DNA from: Enoplosus armatus
Lineage: Eukaryota > Chordata > Actinopteri > Centrarchiformes > Enoplosidae
Assembly (NCBI RefSeq): GCF_043641665.1
Contig: NC_092183.1
Location: 3,807,501 to 3,871,500, forward strand
Direction of reading: 5' to 3'
DNA: 64,000 bases
The notes below the pieces were generated by a model, which worked only from the letters and a program-made list of their open reading frames with translations, was not told the DNA's origin and ran no database searches. Positions 45,262 through 57,560 of the stretch are shown one piece after another (the first letter of the stretch is position 1; every line of letters begins with the position of its first letter). The position numbers and the translations under genes were made by a program.

Positions 45262-45900
45262 GCCATGCTTTGTACTTAAAGTACCAAAAGTAAAAGTACT
45301 CGTTCTGCAGTAAAATGTCTCGTGTGACTGGTATATTATTACATATGACATTATTAGATTCTTAATACTGATTACTATAAAAGGGATCGGACTCCTGCAA
45401 AGAGTCCTGAGATGACTAATAGAATGAATATTTTCTCTAATATTAGCTTTTTTTTTTTTTTTTTTGGTGAAATATTGGATGATTTGATTGTTATTTAAAT
45501 GAAACCATGTGAGAAGTTTAGGGGGGGAAACGTCTCTTTGCTAACAACTCATAGACGTCTGAAACATGAGGAGCCACAACTGCACACTGTTTTTATAAAA
45601 GAGCTCGCAAGACAGAAAGGTTGGGAAGCTCTGGTGTAATCATGTGTTGGATATTATAAACTTATCTAATCAGAAGCTGTAAAGCAGTGGTGGAAGACGG
45701 GGGCTTATTTTTTTTTTACTATATATACACTGCCGGGTGGGGATCAATAAAGTTTTATCTTGATCCATAATAATACATCTTAATGTGTTTGGTGAATAAT
45801 ATTCTGTATTCATAATATGAATCTGCAAAGTAACTAAAGCTGTCTAATAAAAGTATACAGTAGCATAAAATGCAAATAGTCAAGTAATTAATTTGCAGAT
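45262..45900 (+). mobile_element. AAGTACTTAAGTA-family element broken by ~330 bases
   Basis: 45262-45370 holds the left blocks (TACTTAAAGTACCAAAAG, CTCGTTCTGCAGTAAAATG) and 45705-45900 the right blocks (CTGCAAAGTAACTAAAGCTG, AAATAGTCAAGTAATTAAT). The middle has been replaced by unrelated text with a 20-base T run. A reversed terminal piece (GTACTTCTTCCACC) lies at about 46014-46028. Confidence 0.55.
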
Positions 45901-46269
45901 TCAGATTAATAACACAAAATACGATCAACAAAAACAGAAGAAAAAGAAGTAGAAGAAGAATTACTTTATTAATAAAATGAATGCAGGATTTTCAACACAA
46001 GTAACATATGTGAGTACTTCTTCCACCGTTGTCTTAAAGCGCCTGCAGTGACGCAGCGTTGAGGCCTGGACGGACTCGGAGCCACCTGAGCCGCTCCCTG
46101 CCTGTCCGCAGGATTGATGGGAAAGCCAGACAGCATGTGCGGTGTTTTACTGTGGGCTGCTCTTCTGTTTTCTCGCTGGAAAAAAAAAAAAAAATCCATG
46201 AAACACACGTTTGAGCTGCCCGGTCCGAACAGGAAAGGGGGCTATATAGGCTATAGCATGACATGTGTA

Positions 46270-46900
46270 AGCAGATCTAGCTGCATTTGAAGTTTTAAAA
46301 GCTTCTGCCTGAAAGATTTAGTATTAAGAGGGGGAACTGTATACGACACCCTTGCAGGACCCCTTATAAATTGGAATAAATTTTTCAAAGGAAATCATAA
46401 AAGCCCTTTCCTTTCGCCCCTCTTGCCGTGCCATGCTGATGGCTCCATTTAAAGTGGGCCTATCCACATTCTTTCACCATTACTGCTAAGTATCCGCCTC
46501 GAGCATTACCTTCAGTGACAGAGGGTTTCAGCTGACTTTAGAGCACTTTAATGGCCCAATTTGAGACATTTTTACATTACATCAGGATATGTTGTGGTAT
46601 TGTTTGGAAAAAAGGCAAAGAATAATACTGGACCGGGGAGAATGACAAAGCCAGTCACTTCCTACAGCTGATGAGAAAAGCAAAGCGAGTGTAACGGCTT
46701 GGACCGCTCCTAAAAGGCCCCATTTGTTTAAAGAGGACGCCTCTCGCCCCGTCACGCTTCACTCGGGGAGCTTGTAACAAAAGGGGGGACTCTCCGGAGG
46801 TATTGGTGACGCAAGGCTCCCGTTCGCTCTTCATCCCGGTCGTCGCCGCTTTCATCGAGATCCACAAAGTTCGTCCATTAACGGCCTAATAACGTTCATC
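46270..46900. promoter_or_regulatory. candidate conserved noncoding element
   Basis: About 630 bases of complex, repeat-free DNA with balanced composition and none of the fish repeat words seen around it. It contains an E-box CAGCTG (46529-46534), an AT-rich CTTATAAATTGG box and CATTTAAAGTGGGCC. Frames are short and without domains. It is the longest stretch of this texture in the right half of the window and a reasonable enhancer candidate for dmrt2a or a gene further right. Confidence 0.35.
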
Positions 46901-48929
46901 GCTTCAGTTTATTGTTTCGCTCTTCCTTGTTGAGAAAATGTCACAGGCCGTGTAAAACTCTCAGATGAAAGGGAGGTTTTTGGGAGCCCAGAGGACCCCG
47001 TAATGTGCTTCAGTTTCAGCGGGCTGCAGACTGTTCACTCAGTCCCCTCATTCAATGTGTAAAAAAACGCTCGTCCATGTAGTGTATGTTCTGGTTGTGA
47101 CACAGGTTCGATCCCCAGAGCACTGACACTGAACGCCTCCCCCCGTCAGAGGGCCAGTTGTACTGAACGATTTTGAAGGATGTCTTTAACTTCTTTTTGT
47201 TGATGAAAAGTGGGAGACAGAAATTTCCCACCAGGACAGGATCACATGAAGGCGACACGCAGAGAAACAGTCTTCAACTATAAGGGATCATTTCTTACTT
47301 CTCTGTGAGCAGAAGATTTACTAGTTTGACCCAAACTTGTTTTCTTACTTTAATCATATTGTCTGGGTTTCGTAATCTCAAAGTTGTTTTACTTCCTCTG
47401 GAAAATAATGACTATTCAGTTCAATTAAGTCTACATTTTGATCCAAAACAGACCAGTTAATAACTACCTGAACCTGAATTGAATAATCAGTTATTTTATA
47501 TATATGAGATCTGATCGAACGGGGACTTGAGGGACTTGAGGACAGTCAGATCTGGTCTGACGCGGACGAAGATAATAAGATCTGATCCGCAACGCCGATT
47601 GGACGCACCGTGAAGCGCCATCACGTCATCACGAACCATGTGACCAGAAGTGATAGTGAGTCCTCTTGGATTAGACATTATCAGTGATTTCACTCTTTTT
47701 ATAAAGTTTCTCTGCTGCGTTTTCTTCTTCCACGAGAAGAAGCTCGGGCAAAGCAAAACTTCTATGTGCGTTTTCTTTATCAGAAGTATTTTCCATTTGT
47801 ATTCTGAGCAGATGACAGTTTTACGGAGGTGTGCAAAGGAGCTAGTTTGTCTTTATTGGACTACATATAGCTGGTTGTCAGCTGCAGTGAGGCATTAATA
47901 CTGTACATAAAGTCTATGAGAGTGTGTGGTCTAATTACAGGGTGCATCTTATGGTGGCTTCAGTACTTGGAAATAAGATTCCTTCTGCCTCCGTCTTCAC
48001 CGTGCCGCTCCTCATTTCCCTCTTTAACTCGTTCCCACAGGGACGTAGCCATTAAATGAGGCAGACGACGAGCTTCACCTCCTGTAAAGTGTGTTAGTAA
48101 GATGACTTGATGGTGCAGCGGCACGGTGGTCTCTGGAGGGGCCAGAGTCCTCGTAAAGACGAGGACCTCCCCATCTGTGCGCCGCCCTCTCTTTCAGCTT
48201 GATGACCCACCCAGCTGGAGCTCCAACTCCCCCAAAACTCATTGTGTTAACATTGACTTCCATGGAAAGTCAAGCTGAGAGCTGATCCAGTTTATTGTGC
48301 CTCTTGTCTTGAGAAAGACCCAGAAAGACGAAGCGAGACGCACGTCAAACGCTTCAAGGTACGCTTCACCTCGTGCATCCAGTCCTCTGCTGTCGGACAC
48401 CAAAGAGTTCTAAGGTGACCATATTTTCACCAAACCGGGACCCTTAAGTGTACCGCACGTTCACGCACACATATGCACCACCAGGCATTTTCATCAGGAT
48501 GGGGGACAATTATTTCAGTGCTTATCACGCCGACCGAGCGACTTTCAACACCATGGACGCCATGAACGCAGCATTTTCATTGCTGGGTACTGGGAAGGAG
48601 TAAGCCTCCGGGTGCTAACCGTTAGCATACTCACACGTTCTGTTATGAAGCTTGCTTATGACTCATAGCCTAGCAACAGTCTTGACAACGACACATTGAT
48701 TGATCAGAGTTGAATTCAGACGCGTGGCGCTTTGTTTGTTTTTATATCGGGTTCGGTAGTAATGAGACAGAACGTGATAAATGTCTATGTAAGTGCTGAA
48801 AACAAGTATAATATCATGATTATTGTTTTAATTGTGGGCTTGTGATGTGAAAACCACTGCTGTCAGATGTTCTCCTCTCATGCAGTGTCAGTGAAAAGGT
48901 TTTGTTTTAGGCAGTGGCTAAGAACATCA

Positions 48930-49765
48930 AGTATCGTACAAATTTGAGGTACTTGTACCTTACTTTCTTTTCATGCCACTTTATACTTTACTTTTTACTT
49001 CACTACATTTATCTGACAGCTTTAGTAACTTACAAATTAAGATTTACATGCAAAACATATGAAGAGCTTCTAAAACATGATGTTTTGTTATAAATGAGTC
49101 GACCCAACAGTTTGTACAAATACAGCTGAATTGATGAGTTGATTACACCAAAAAACAAAAAATGATTGGCAACTATTTTGATAATCATTTAAGTCACTTT
49201 TTATGTAAAAACATATTGTGGTTCCAGCTTCAGGAACGTGAGGATTTGCTGCTTTTCTTTTTAATAATTTTGAGGTTTGGACTGTTGGTTGGACAAAACA
49301 AACACTGTAAAGGTGTCACTTTGGGCTCTGGGTCATTGTGACGAGCATTTCTCACTATTTTCAGATTTTTTTTCAAACCAAACAATCAATCGATTAATCA
49401 AGAAAATAATCGGCAGATTAATCCAAACTGAAAATAATCATTTAGTCGCAGTCTGATACAAAATAGTTCAAATGAGCTCCACCACAACCAACTACAACAG
49501 TAAAATCCAGCTTTTACATTAATACACGAGTAATAATAATCTAATGATATAAGTGATATAGTATAACAGCCACAGGGGGCTTTTTACTGCATTGCATATT
49601 TTTACTTTTAATACTTTAGGTACATTTTCCTGATTATACTTACATACCTTTACTTAGGTAACATTCTCAATGCACGACTTTTACTTGTAACAGAGTATTT
49701 TTACAGTGTGGTATTAGTACTTTTATTTAAGTAACATATCTGAATACTTCATCCACTCCTGGGTC
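48930..49765 (-). mobile_element. composite repeat: AAGTACTTAAGTA element carrying an ATTAATCGATTA element
   Basis: The outer element is reversed: it begins GTACTTGTACCTTACTTTC and ends TATTTAAGTAACATATCTGAAT. At about 49135 it is interrupted by the second family (GATTGGCAACTATTTTGATA, GGACTGTTGGTTGGACAAAA, CAATCAATCGATTAATCAAG, to about 49462) and then resumes (AAATGAGCTCCACC..). The interruption point matches the join at 13758. Confidence 0.7.
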
Positions 49766-49794
49766 ACAACTCAGTACAAGTAATTAGTTGAAGG

Positions 49795-50060
49795 ATCAGA
49801 TCAGATCAGATAATCCTTTATTGATCCTCAGAGGGGAAATTAAGGTGTTGCAGAAGCACAAGGACAGAAATAAGTGCAGATATGTAGAGAAAGTCAAATC
49901 TAAATAATTAGAGGTATACAAAACAAAAATGAGAATAGAACAAAAGTAAAAATACAAACTATACAAGAGCAATTTAACTCAAATTACAAGGAAAGAGTAG
50001 CAGCAAAGTCTGCAAGTATATGTAAACAGTGTACACCTGACTAATATATAATATGATTAA
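49795..50060. repeat. LINE/SINE-tail-like repeat (CTTTATTGATCC box)
   Basis: CCTTTATTGATCCTCAGAGG followed by GGGAAATTA and a long A-rich region (ATAAGTGCAGATATG, ACTATACAAGAGCAATTTAA) is typical of 3' ends of fish retroelements. It is preceded by a short AGATC repeat. A shorter related piece is at 51655-51780. No coding part is present. Confidence 0.5.
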
Positions 50061-50092
50061 AGGACTAGACACTGAGTTTCATCACAGAACAG

Positions 50093-50093
<1 letters not shown>

Positions 50094-50126
<33 letters not shown>
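50094..50126. repeat. (AT)n microsatellite
   Basis: About 16 AT dinucleotides. Confidence 0.96.
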
Positions 50127-50130
<4 letters not shown>

Positions 50131-50987
50131 TCTGCATGTTTTGGACATCAGTGACCTGAAAGCGACTGAACCCCACCAACAGCACTCGCGCTGCAGTTCC
50201 CTCTACAGGTGTGGTGACCTGCCGGGATCACCGTCCCACGGGAAACCTTTCCACATTTGAAACCTGAGGTCGTCCGCTGAGCGCTGACGTCCTTAAACCT
50301 CCTCAAAACGTTTTGCCATCTAGCTTTACTCGTTTCTTAAGTCTGCGCCGGCCGAGCGAGGTAATCCACCAGGAGACGACGTGAGAGGGCCTGAAATGGA
50401 GAGGACTCGTCTCAAAGCCTCACCGGCCGACACCGACAACACAAACTAAACTGTGGGGATTATCAAACCTCTGAGCGTGTGTGTTACTCAATACTGTCGT
50501 AGCAGAGACGTGTGGGCCAATCCGAGAACAGCCAGAGGCAAACGTTGACGTGAAACAGCAAAGTACGACGTCGAGGTTCACGTATTTGTGACTGTGTGTT
50601 GTGGTTATTTTCGTCTGGTATCCCAGAGTCTATCCCAGAGTCTATCCCAGCATGCACTGGGCTGAAACAGTACAGAAGAGTGAACCCACCGTGTGCTGGC
50701 AGTACAGGATGATATTAATAATTAATATTAATCTCATTATAATTATACCACAAGGAGACAAACATCTTTCCGGCTTTGGGGAGGACATTGATGATTAGTG
50801 ATGCTGAGTCTGATCTGAAGGTTTCAAATCTTTAAGTGGCTATAATCAATATTTTTTATAATAACAATACATCATGTGACAATGTGTGAGGTCGCTCGTA
50901 GTGAATTAACACCTCAACCTGCAGCTCCCCTCGGCTTTACGGAGCTGCATGGTGAGTTTCAGCTCGCTGTTTAACTGTCCGGCCCGT

Positions 50988-51140
50988 TTAGAAGCTTTAG
51001 AGGCGGATATTTCCCTCAGGAGCTGGAGGAGACATAAAACAGAGTGAGCATTGGACTTATTATCATCAGGTGACACAAAGACGACTCCAGATGAACGATA
51101 ACGTTGCTCTGTAACGGCGAGATGAGTGAACAGGCGACTG
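50988..51140. repeat. interspersed-repeat fragment (GATATTTCCCTCAGGAG box)
   Basis: GCGGATATTTCCCTCAGGAG and TGGAGGAGACATAAAACAGA match the family seen at 30760-30870. It is noncoding. Confidence 0.4.
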
Positions 51141-51408
51141 TTTGTGCTTGTTTGTACGATTTTTAACGAATGAAATAAATCATGACTGACATAAAACCAA
51201 AGTGATTGAAATAAAACTAAAGTGAAACTACATAAACCTCCGAAAACTACCTGAAACTAAAATAGAAATCAGACACATCAAATAATTAAAACCGAGTGAA
51301 ACTGTAAGATTGAGGTAACCCTGTCCCTGTGTAACCCTTTGGCCTGGCAGTTTTCTTTTACCCACCATCCTCTGCTTCACTGGTGTTGTGTATCGCTCAC
51401 CCTCTGAG

Positions 51409-51410
<2 letters not shown>

Positions 51411-51456
<46 letters not shown>
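51411..51456. repeat. (TG)n microsatellite
   Basis: About 23 TG dinucleotides, the longest TG tract in the window. Confidence 0.97.
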
Positions 51457-51457
<1 letters not shown>

Positions 51458-51654
51458 CTCCCTGGTGTGCAGCTGGTTGTCTCAGAGGCCTTCAGCTGTG
51501 TCAGAGAGGGGAAGACGTCCTCCCTCTCTCGGCCTGAAACCTTCCTGCCGGTGAGTTTCACCACAAGCTGCTGTGTAAACACTGCAGAGGGCCGGCGCTT
51601 TGACTCCTCGTGCAGAGGTTAAGAAGGTTAAGAAAACGAATGCATTTATAGAGG

Positions 51655-51780
51655 AAAACATGCGATAAGATCAGATAAACTTTTAGCGATGCACAAGTGC
51701 AGATATATAAAGTAAAAAACAAGCAATTAGAAGTATTATGAAGTAAGAATAAGAATATAAATAAAGATTTTGGTCCCCGA
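51655..51780. repeat. retroelement-tail fragment
   Basis: GATCAGATAAACTTTTAGCG followed by A-rich AAGTGCAGATATATAAAG and AGAATATAAATAAAGA. It is related to the piece at 49795-50060. Confidence 0.4.
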
Positions 51781-52199
51781 TAAGCTGAGCCGGGTGCCTG
51801 AAACAGAGAGAGCGGTGTATGTCAACTGTCCACATTTTGATGTGGCCTCTGGGTGGATCCCGAACCACATCGGAGGTCTGTGAAACAGCAACAGAGCTAA
51901 TGTTTTTAGTCCAGTGAAAGCTGTCTGCAGCAGGATGAAACCGTCCTGAATTCGCTGACTGCGGAGGCAACGGTCAGAGAGTAAAAATTGAAAAACCATC
52001 TTTAGAATCATAAAATATAAAACAGTGATTGTTAAAATGATCTAAATGAATCGTGCCAAGCTGAGCGGCAGGGAAAACAGACCGGAGGTGACCAAACAAG
52101 ATACATTTCCATCTGACACATGTGTCCCTTCAACCCTACATAAAACAAAGGTGTAAGTCAATGTGCATGACCTTGCATAAACACTTGCCATAAAAGTTA

Positions 52200-52510
52200 A
52201 CACAGAGGATTTGAAGTGCTTCAGCTCCTTGATGTGGGCTCGCTGATGACCTGCCCAGATCTGGGTCCTTTTGGCAGAAGCCAGCTGCTGCTGCGACTAC
52301 TTCAAATCATCAGCCTCGGCAAGTATGACGCAGCTATTTCCGTGCAAGCAGGTTACAATAGGAACAGGAATGCTCGCAAAGCCATAAAGAAAAGAAAACG
52401 GGATCTGGAATCTAGATTGGAACATATAAAGCAGTGCATTAATCTCTGCTGGAGGTTTTCCTTTTGTGCACTGGCAGTTTTTATTCATTTTTTTTCCCCC
52501 GCAGAGTGAC
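52200..52510. promoter_or_regulatory. candidate conserved noncoding element
   Basis: Repeat-free block with GTGCAAGCAGGTTACAATAG, GAACAGGAATGCTCGC and AAAGCCATAAAGAAAAG. A 97-codon frame on + (52216-52509) has no recognisable domain and a basic patch arising from AAG/AAA runs. It lies immediately left of an interspersed repeat. The call rests on texture only. Confidence 0.28.
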
Positions 52511-52621
52511 GGCCGGCGATGACCTCTGCATCCGTCCGCCTCGAGGTTTAACGAGCCGCCTCGACCCCTCGCCTCCTCGCCTCCTCTCATTGGCTCTTTG
52601 GGTGAGTGTGAGGAGTCGAGG

Positions 52622-53705
52622 CCAGTGGTGGAAGAGGTACTCAGATCCTTTACTCCATTAAAAGCACCAAAACTACAAAGTATCAGCAGCAATATACACT
52701 TAAAGCATCAAAAGTGAAAGTACTTGTTTTACAGAAAAATGGCCCTTAACTGGTATATTATTGTGTATTATATTGTTCATGCCGATGCATCAATGTGTAA
52801 GCAGCATTTTATCGTTGTAGCTGCTTAACTACTTATATACAGTAACTACTTTATATACAGTTTGGTTTTCTAGAGCAGCGGCTCCCTGCAAAGGGTCCGA
52901 AGATCAATCTGAGATGATTCATGTGAGAAGAAAAAAGAATGAAACACAGTTCTGTTGCAAAACTCTGTAGAAATATTTGGGAAATTTAGCTTTTTATTTT
53001 GCGATATATTGAATAACTAGACTTTTTTGGGGTTTTATATAAATGGGACGTCTTTAGGTGAAACAGCTCAGAATACCACACACATTACAAGGGGACAGCT
53101 CTTTAATGTAAAATCTTCATCTGTAATGTACCTGGTAACTGTAGCTGTCAGTTAAACCACCTGAAATGTGAAAAGGGATCCAACTAGACACTAAGTGTGT
53201 TTCCAGCCACCTGCTTTTATGCATGTTTTCAGTTTCTGCATGAAAAAAAGCAAAGTGGAAATGCTGAAAAATTTGCAAAGACAGTATCGCAAAAAAAAAA
53301 AATGCCCTGAAAAGGTTTTTTTACGTTTGGCTGAGGTGGAAAAGTGTGTGTATCGATAAACACAAAATGTGTCAAAGTGCAACAGAAACTTAGTGAATAA
53401 ATCATGATTGTTTGATGGCACCTGACTGGAGAATCAGCGCCACCAACTGTTAACCTCGATGCATGAATTACTCCACTATTGCCTCAACTGGACACTGCTT
53501 TTTCTGTGTGTGAGAGGTCACAAGCCACTCACTGCTTTGATCTTCAAAAATAATTCAAAAAATCATATGTGCTTTATGTAAAATGTGAATCTGAAAAGTA
53601 CCTAAAGCTGTGAAATAAATGTAGTGGAGTAAATATTTCCCTAGAAGTATGAAGTAGCTGAAACTTAAGTACTTGAGTAAATGTACTTTCCGACCCTGGT
53701 GGAGT
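52622..53705 (+). mobile_element. AAGTACTTAAGTA-family element with a ~670-base insert
   Basis: 52622-52870 is the left part, beginning CAGTGGTGGAAGAGGTACTC. 53545-53705 is the right part, ending GTACTTGAGTAAATGTACTT near CCTGGTGGAG. The ~670 bases between do not match the family and hold no recognisable gene, so either a second element inserted or the middle diverged. Confidence 0.6.
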
Positions 53706-53859
53706 CGGGGGCCGGCGGAGGCAGGACGGGCCGGGATGAAAATCTATAAAGGATGTAGGGTGATGTGATCTACTGAACTAATCTTGTTCACGGATACACA
53801 AGCCCTGAAGCTTAGAATAAATCAGAGGAGACTCCCCTCTGCCCTCCGCCCTCCCTCTA

Positions 53860-54200
53860 AAGTCTTTTTTTTTTTTCTCTCCATCCTCTCTTTTTATTCC
53901 AAGATCCCACATGTGCCCAATATATCACTTAGACTGTATCACCTTCTCCCTTTGTTTATCATCTCCTTGGATAACCATGTGGAATCCCCATCTCATCCCC
54001 TTTGCCTTGTCTCCAGGATTTCCAAACGTATTTTACAAGCCACCAGTTACTGAGCCTAATGGTTTGCAGCAGCGGAGCTGGTAGCGCACATGATATCTTG
54101 AATGTAACAATCAAAGAGGCATGCAAGATTTTGGTATTTCCGCTGGCTTACAGATGTGCTGCGGCTTCCAGCTCCAGAAGCTGTAATCTAAGTTAAAGAC
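53860..54200. promoter_or_regulatory. candidate conserved noncoding element with E-box and TCF/LEF-type site
   Basis: About 340 repeat-free bases hold CACATGTG (E-box, 53908-53915), GGATAACCATGTGG, and ATCAAAG (54110-54116), a TCF/LEF-type site. Several short frames exist without domains. The texture resembles a vertebrate developmental enhancer. Confidence 0.33.
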
Positions 54201-54390
54201 ATGCAGGGAGGAAAAAAAAAGAAAAGAAAAAACGCTTCAAACAAGCGAACATCTTATTGCCATGTGTCACTATCACAGATAAACACGAGACCTCAGTAGC
54301 TTCAGCAGGGAAGTCAAATAAAGAAAATAGATCACCACTGAGATGTGGATAAACACTTAAGAGAAAATCATTGTGCACCACAGGGCCGAG

Positions 54391-54410
54391 CCGGGCCGGG
54401 CCGGGCCGAC
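54391..54410. repeat. GGGCC-type pentamer repeat
   Basis: Three to four CCGGG pentamers in tandem in otherwise AT-rich DNA. The G strand could form a G-quadruplex-like structure. Confidence 0.8.
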
Positions 54411-54499
54411 TTAGCCCCCTAACGTCCTTGAAAAAAAACCCAAATGTTCACAGCAGCAGTACCTACAATTTAACGCTCTAAAAACACACTGCTGACAGG

Positions 54500-54560
54500 C
54501 ACGGTTAGCTGCTAGCTGGTGAACATAGTGGAGCATTTAGCAGCTACAGAGACAGATCTG
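54500..54560. repeat. interspersed-repeat fragment (GCTGGTGAACA box)
   Basis: GCTAGCTGGTGAACATAGTG and TTAGCAGCTACAGAGACAGA match 30760-30830. The following 54905-55190 (CCTGCGGAGTTTCC, TGTTTACATTCAGC) may belong to the same repeat group. Confidence 0.45.
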
Positions 54561-55667
54561 TGGTAACACAAGCTTGAGAGGTTTTCACCTTTTGTTGTTT
54601 TTTTGAGCTTTACGTGTCTTAAAGAAGGCGGTTGCTAGCAAGTGGCTAAATGAGACTACATTAAATTATACAGCCTCGTTGTGTTTATACTCTATATCTA
54701 TCTGTCTATATCTATATTCTCTTCAAAGTTAAGCTCAGTGGCGGTGACGTTGAAGTAATGCGACCGTGGTGTAGCTTATAGCCTAACGTTAGCTTTTTAC
54801 TTCTGGTGATTCCGTTTACGCTTCAAAAATCATCAAGGTGGTGTTAATTTGTGAAGATTATCTTGCTGAAGAAAAACAGAAAAAGAGCTTATTTTCTGCA
54901 ATAATGCAAAATTGCAGGTTTAAAGGGGCCCTGCGGAGTTTCCTTGTAAACAAACAAAACGTCTGTTTACATTCAGCGCAGTGTACATGTGTGTTATTAT
55001 TGAGGTCAAACAAAATACATTTCCATTTGCAGAAGCAATTATTTTTGAAATATCCCAAATCCTGTATTGTTTACATCACTTGCAGTCTTCTTCTTCACTG
55101 CTTTTGTGAATGCTTCTTTTGTGCGTTGGGGCCCCCTTGTGGCTGGAAGTGGTCATTAGTTTACTGATTCCTCCGGCCGTCTCTGGTGCAACATATGTCT
55201 TTAATATTAAGCACACTGTATCCTCTGTGTTGATTTCTTTCATATGTTTCTGCAGTATCCGAACTATACGAGTGACAGAGGGTTTTCATTATTTTATTTA
55301 AGTCACAATGAAGTGAAACAATCATATTTTTTAGAAATTATGCCCAAATGTGCATTGAATAGAGCATCTGGACCTTTTCATGGTGGTTTCACAGTGAGCG
55401 TGAACATTTCAGCCATTAAAACCATCATATTTCACCCCTCCCACCAAATAAACTGCTTTTCCAACACACATTGTTTTACCTTTTGGAACGATCCACTTTG
55501 AATTTCCTACCAAACTCGACAAATTAAGGGAACCACGTGTTCTCAAAATGCTGCTTTGTTGTGACTTTAACACATTTTACTCCTTGCACTTAATATATAG
55601 CAGTTAAAGAAAAGCTTCAGTTTAATTTGATGATGTTTCATCTGCTGACGTACTGCTGTATTATTAC

Positions 55668-55935
55668 CAGAGCTGCAACTAAGGATCATTTTCATTACTG
55701 ATTTATCTGGAGATTATTTTCTCAGGTAATCGATTAATAATTTTGTCTATGAAATGTATTTTACCGGAACCTGAAGTGACAATTTAAAATGTCTTGTTCT
55801 CTCTGACCAATAGTTTTTTTTGTATTTATATAAAACAGAGAAAAGGCATCAAATCATCTCAATTTAGAAGCTGGAACCAGAGAATCTTTGGCAATGACTT
55901 CAACAACTAATTGATTATCAAAACGGTTGCTAATA
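55668..55935 (+). mobile_element. solo ATTAATCGATTA-family element
   Basis: Starts CAGAGCTGCAACTAAGGATC and includes GTAATCGATTAATAATTTTG, GAAGCTGGAACCAGAGAATC and ACTAATTGATTATCAAAACG. It is the reverse of the inner element at 49135-49462, here standing alone, which shows the two families can occur separately. Confidence 0.65.
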
Positions 55936-57435
55936 CAATTTGACAACTCTAATTCAGCTCTACTTATTGCTGCACCTTCATTCATACACTGTACAGATTT
56001 GCATGTTGGCGCTTTAAAAGGCCGTTCAGTGTTTGAGCAGCACCGACCAGATGGACTAAAGAGACAGATGTCTTAATGTTTTTTCCAACTTTCAAAGAAG
56101 AGAGGTCACACTTAAACTTAACTTTGTCACCTTCTGTGGGCAGAAAACGGACAGTTTCTTTTGTTTCTTTCTACTTTAGTTTGAAAACATTTGTGTAATA
56201 GTTCCTGGAAATCTTGAGCGTCCTTAAAAGAAACAACCTGGGTCTTATTTGTGTGGTTCTGGTCATCAAACACATCTGTTATGATAACATATTGCTGAGC
56301 TGCGAGCACACGGTGACTTCTCCAGGTGATTCCATGAGGGCAACAAACACCAGCAGCAGTCAGACGGTGATAAAAGCAGGTTGCAAATAAACCCACAGTT
56401 TGATCGTATTATCTAAACGACTTGTTTGGAGGTGAAACCAGAAATGTCCGTTATGATTTTCCACTGAACGTTAAAACTACAGCAAGTACAGAAGGTCAAA
56501 ATGGAGCCAGGAAGTCTCTCTGCAAAATGGACATCTTGGAGAATCATTTTAGCATTTGCTTTGTTCTCTTTTCTAAATAAATCTGATCGTAAGTGATAAG
56601 GAAAATGGCCAAAACTAAGAAGAAGAAGAAGAAAGAAAGAAATAAGAGGATGGCGCATCAGTTTTCATGTGAAAGATGGCAGAGGAAGTCATCTCACCTT
56701 TGCCACGGCGGCCCGACGAGGATCCAAGCAGAGAAATCGGTGTAGTAAAGAATCATGATGTCTGTCAGTAAATCACGGAGCTCAAAGGGAGCTGGATCAG
56801 AGTTTGGCCTGATCTCAGATGCTCAGTGGAAACCTGAGGGTGAGTTTGACTCCCCGCCAGCCCTGACAGATAAATATGCTTTGTGCTTCCAACATCTCTT
56901 CTACATAAAGAGATCTCTCACTGCTCTATGAATCTTTAATGCTCTTCTCAAAACCTTAAGTAAGTTACATTCTGCTGGGTGGAAGACAGGTTTTCTTGTG
57001 CACGTGGCTGCATTACAACCTGAGTCCTCTACTGTACGTCAAATTAAAGGGAACTAAAACGGCTTTAGGGGATCAAATGTGAACTCAACAATGACAGAAA
57101 GGGTTTAGAAAACACATATTTAGGCCTACGTAGGATTTGACAGTTTCTGATTTTATTTGTAAAGGACTTTTCATGCAGGTTAGTGCAATTTAAAGTAAAC
57201 AGTAAAACAATTGAATGCACACAAGAAATAAAAGTTAGATGAAAGTATTATAATAAAACCAATGGAATCAAATAAAACCAATAAAAGTTTAACCAAAGAG
57301 TTATTTTCCCTTCTAACGTGGTTTACTCTGCACAAACGTCAGAGCTCTGCAGAGATAAAACTTTACAAGTTACAGAAAAGTCATTTTGTGTAGCAGGAAT
57401 GTGTTTTTTTCCTCCTTTATATTTGTTAATAATTG

Positions 57436-57560
57436 ACTGTAACTAAGTACATTCACACAAGTTCTGTGCACATTCAAGGTTCTTCCATTTTACGCAACTT
57501 TATATTTCTACTCCTCAACATCTCATATTGTACTCTCACTACACTACATTTCACTGCAGA
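57436..57560 (-). mobile_element. fragment of the AAGTACTTAAGTA family
   Basis: AACTAAGTACATTCACACAAG, CTTTATATTTCTACTCC and CACTACATTTCACTGCAGA correspond to the reversed right end of the family. It is strongly decayed. Confidence 0.45.

Noticed and set aside
47100..47125. GGTTCGATCCCC B-box-like word suggesting a tRNA or SINE
   Set aside because: No A box, acceptor stem or cloverleaf can be built around it.
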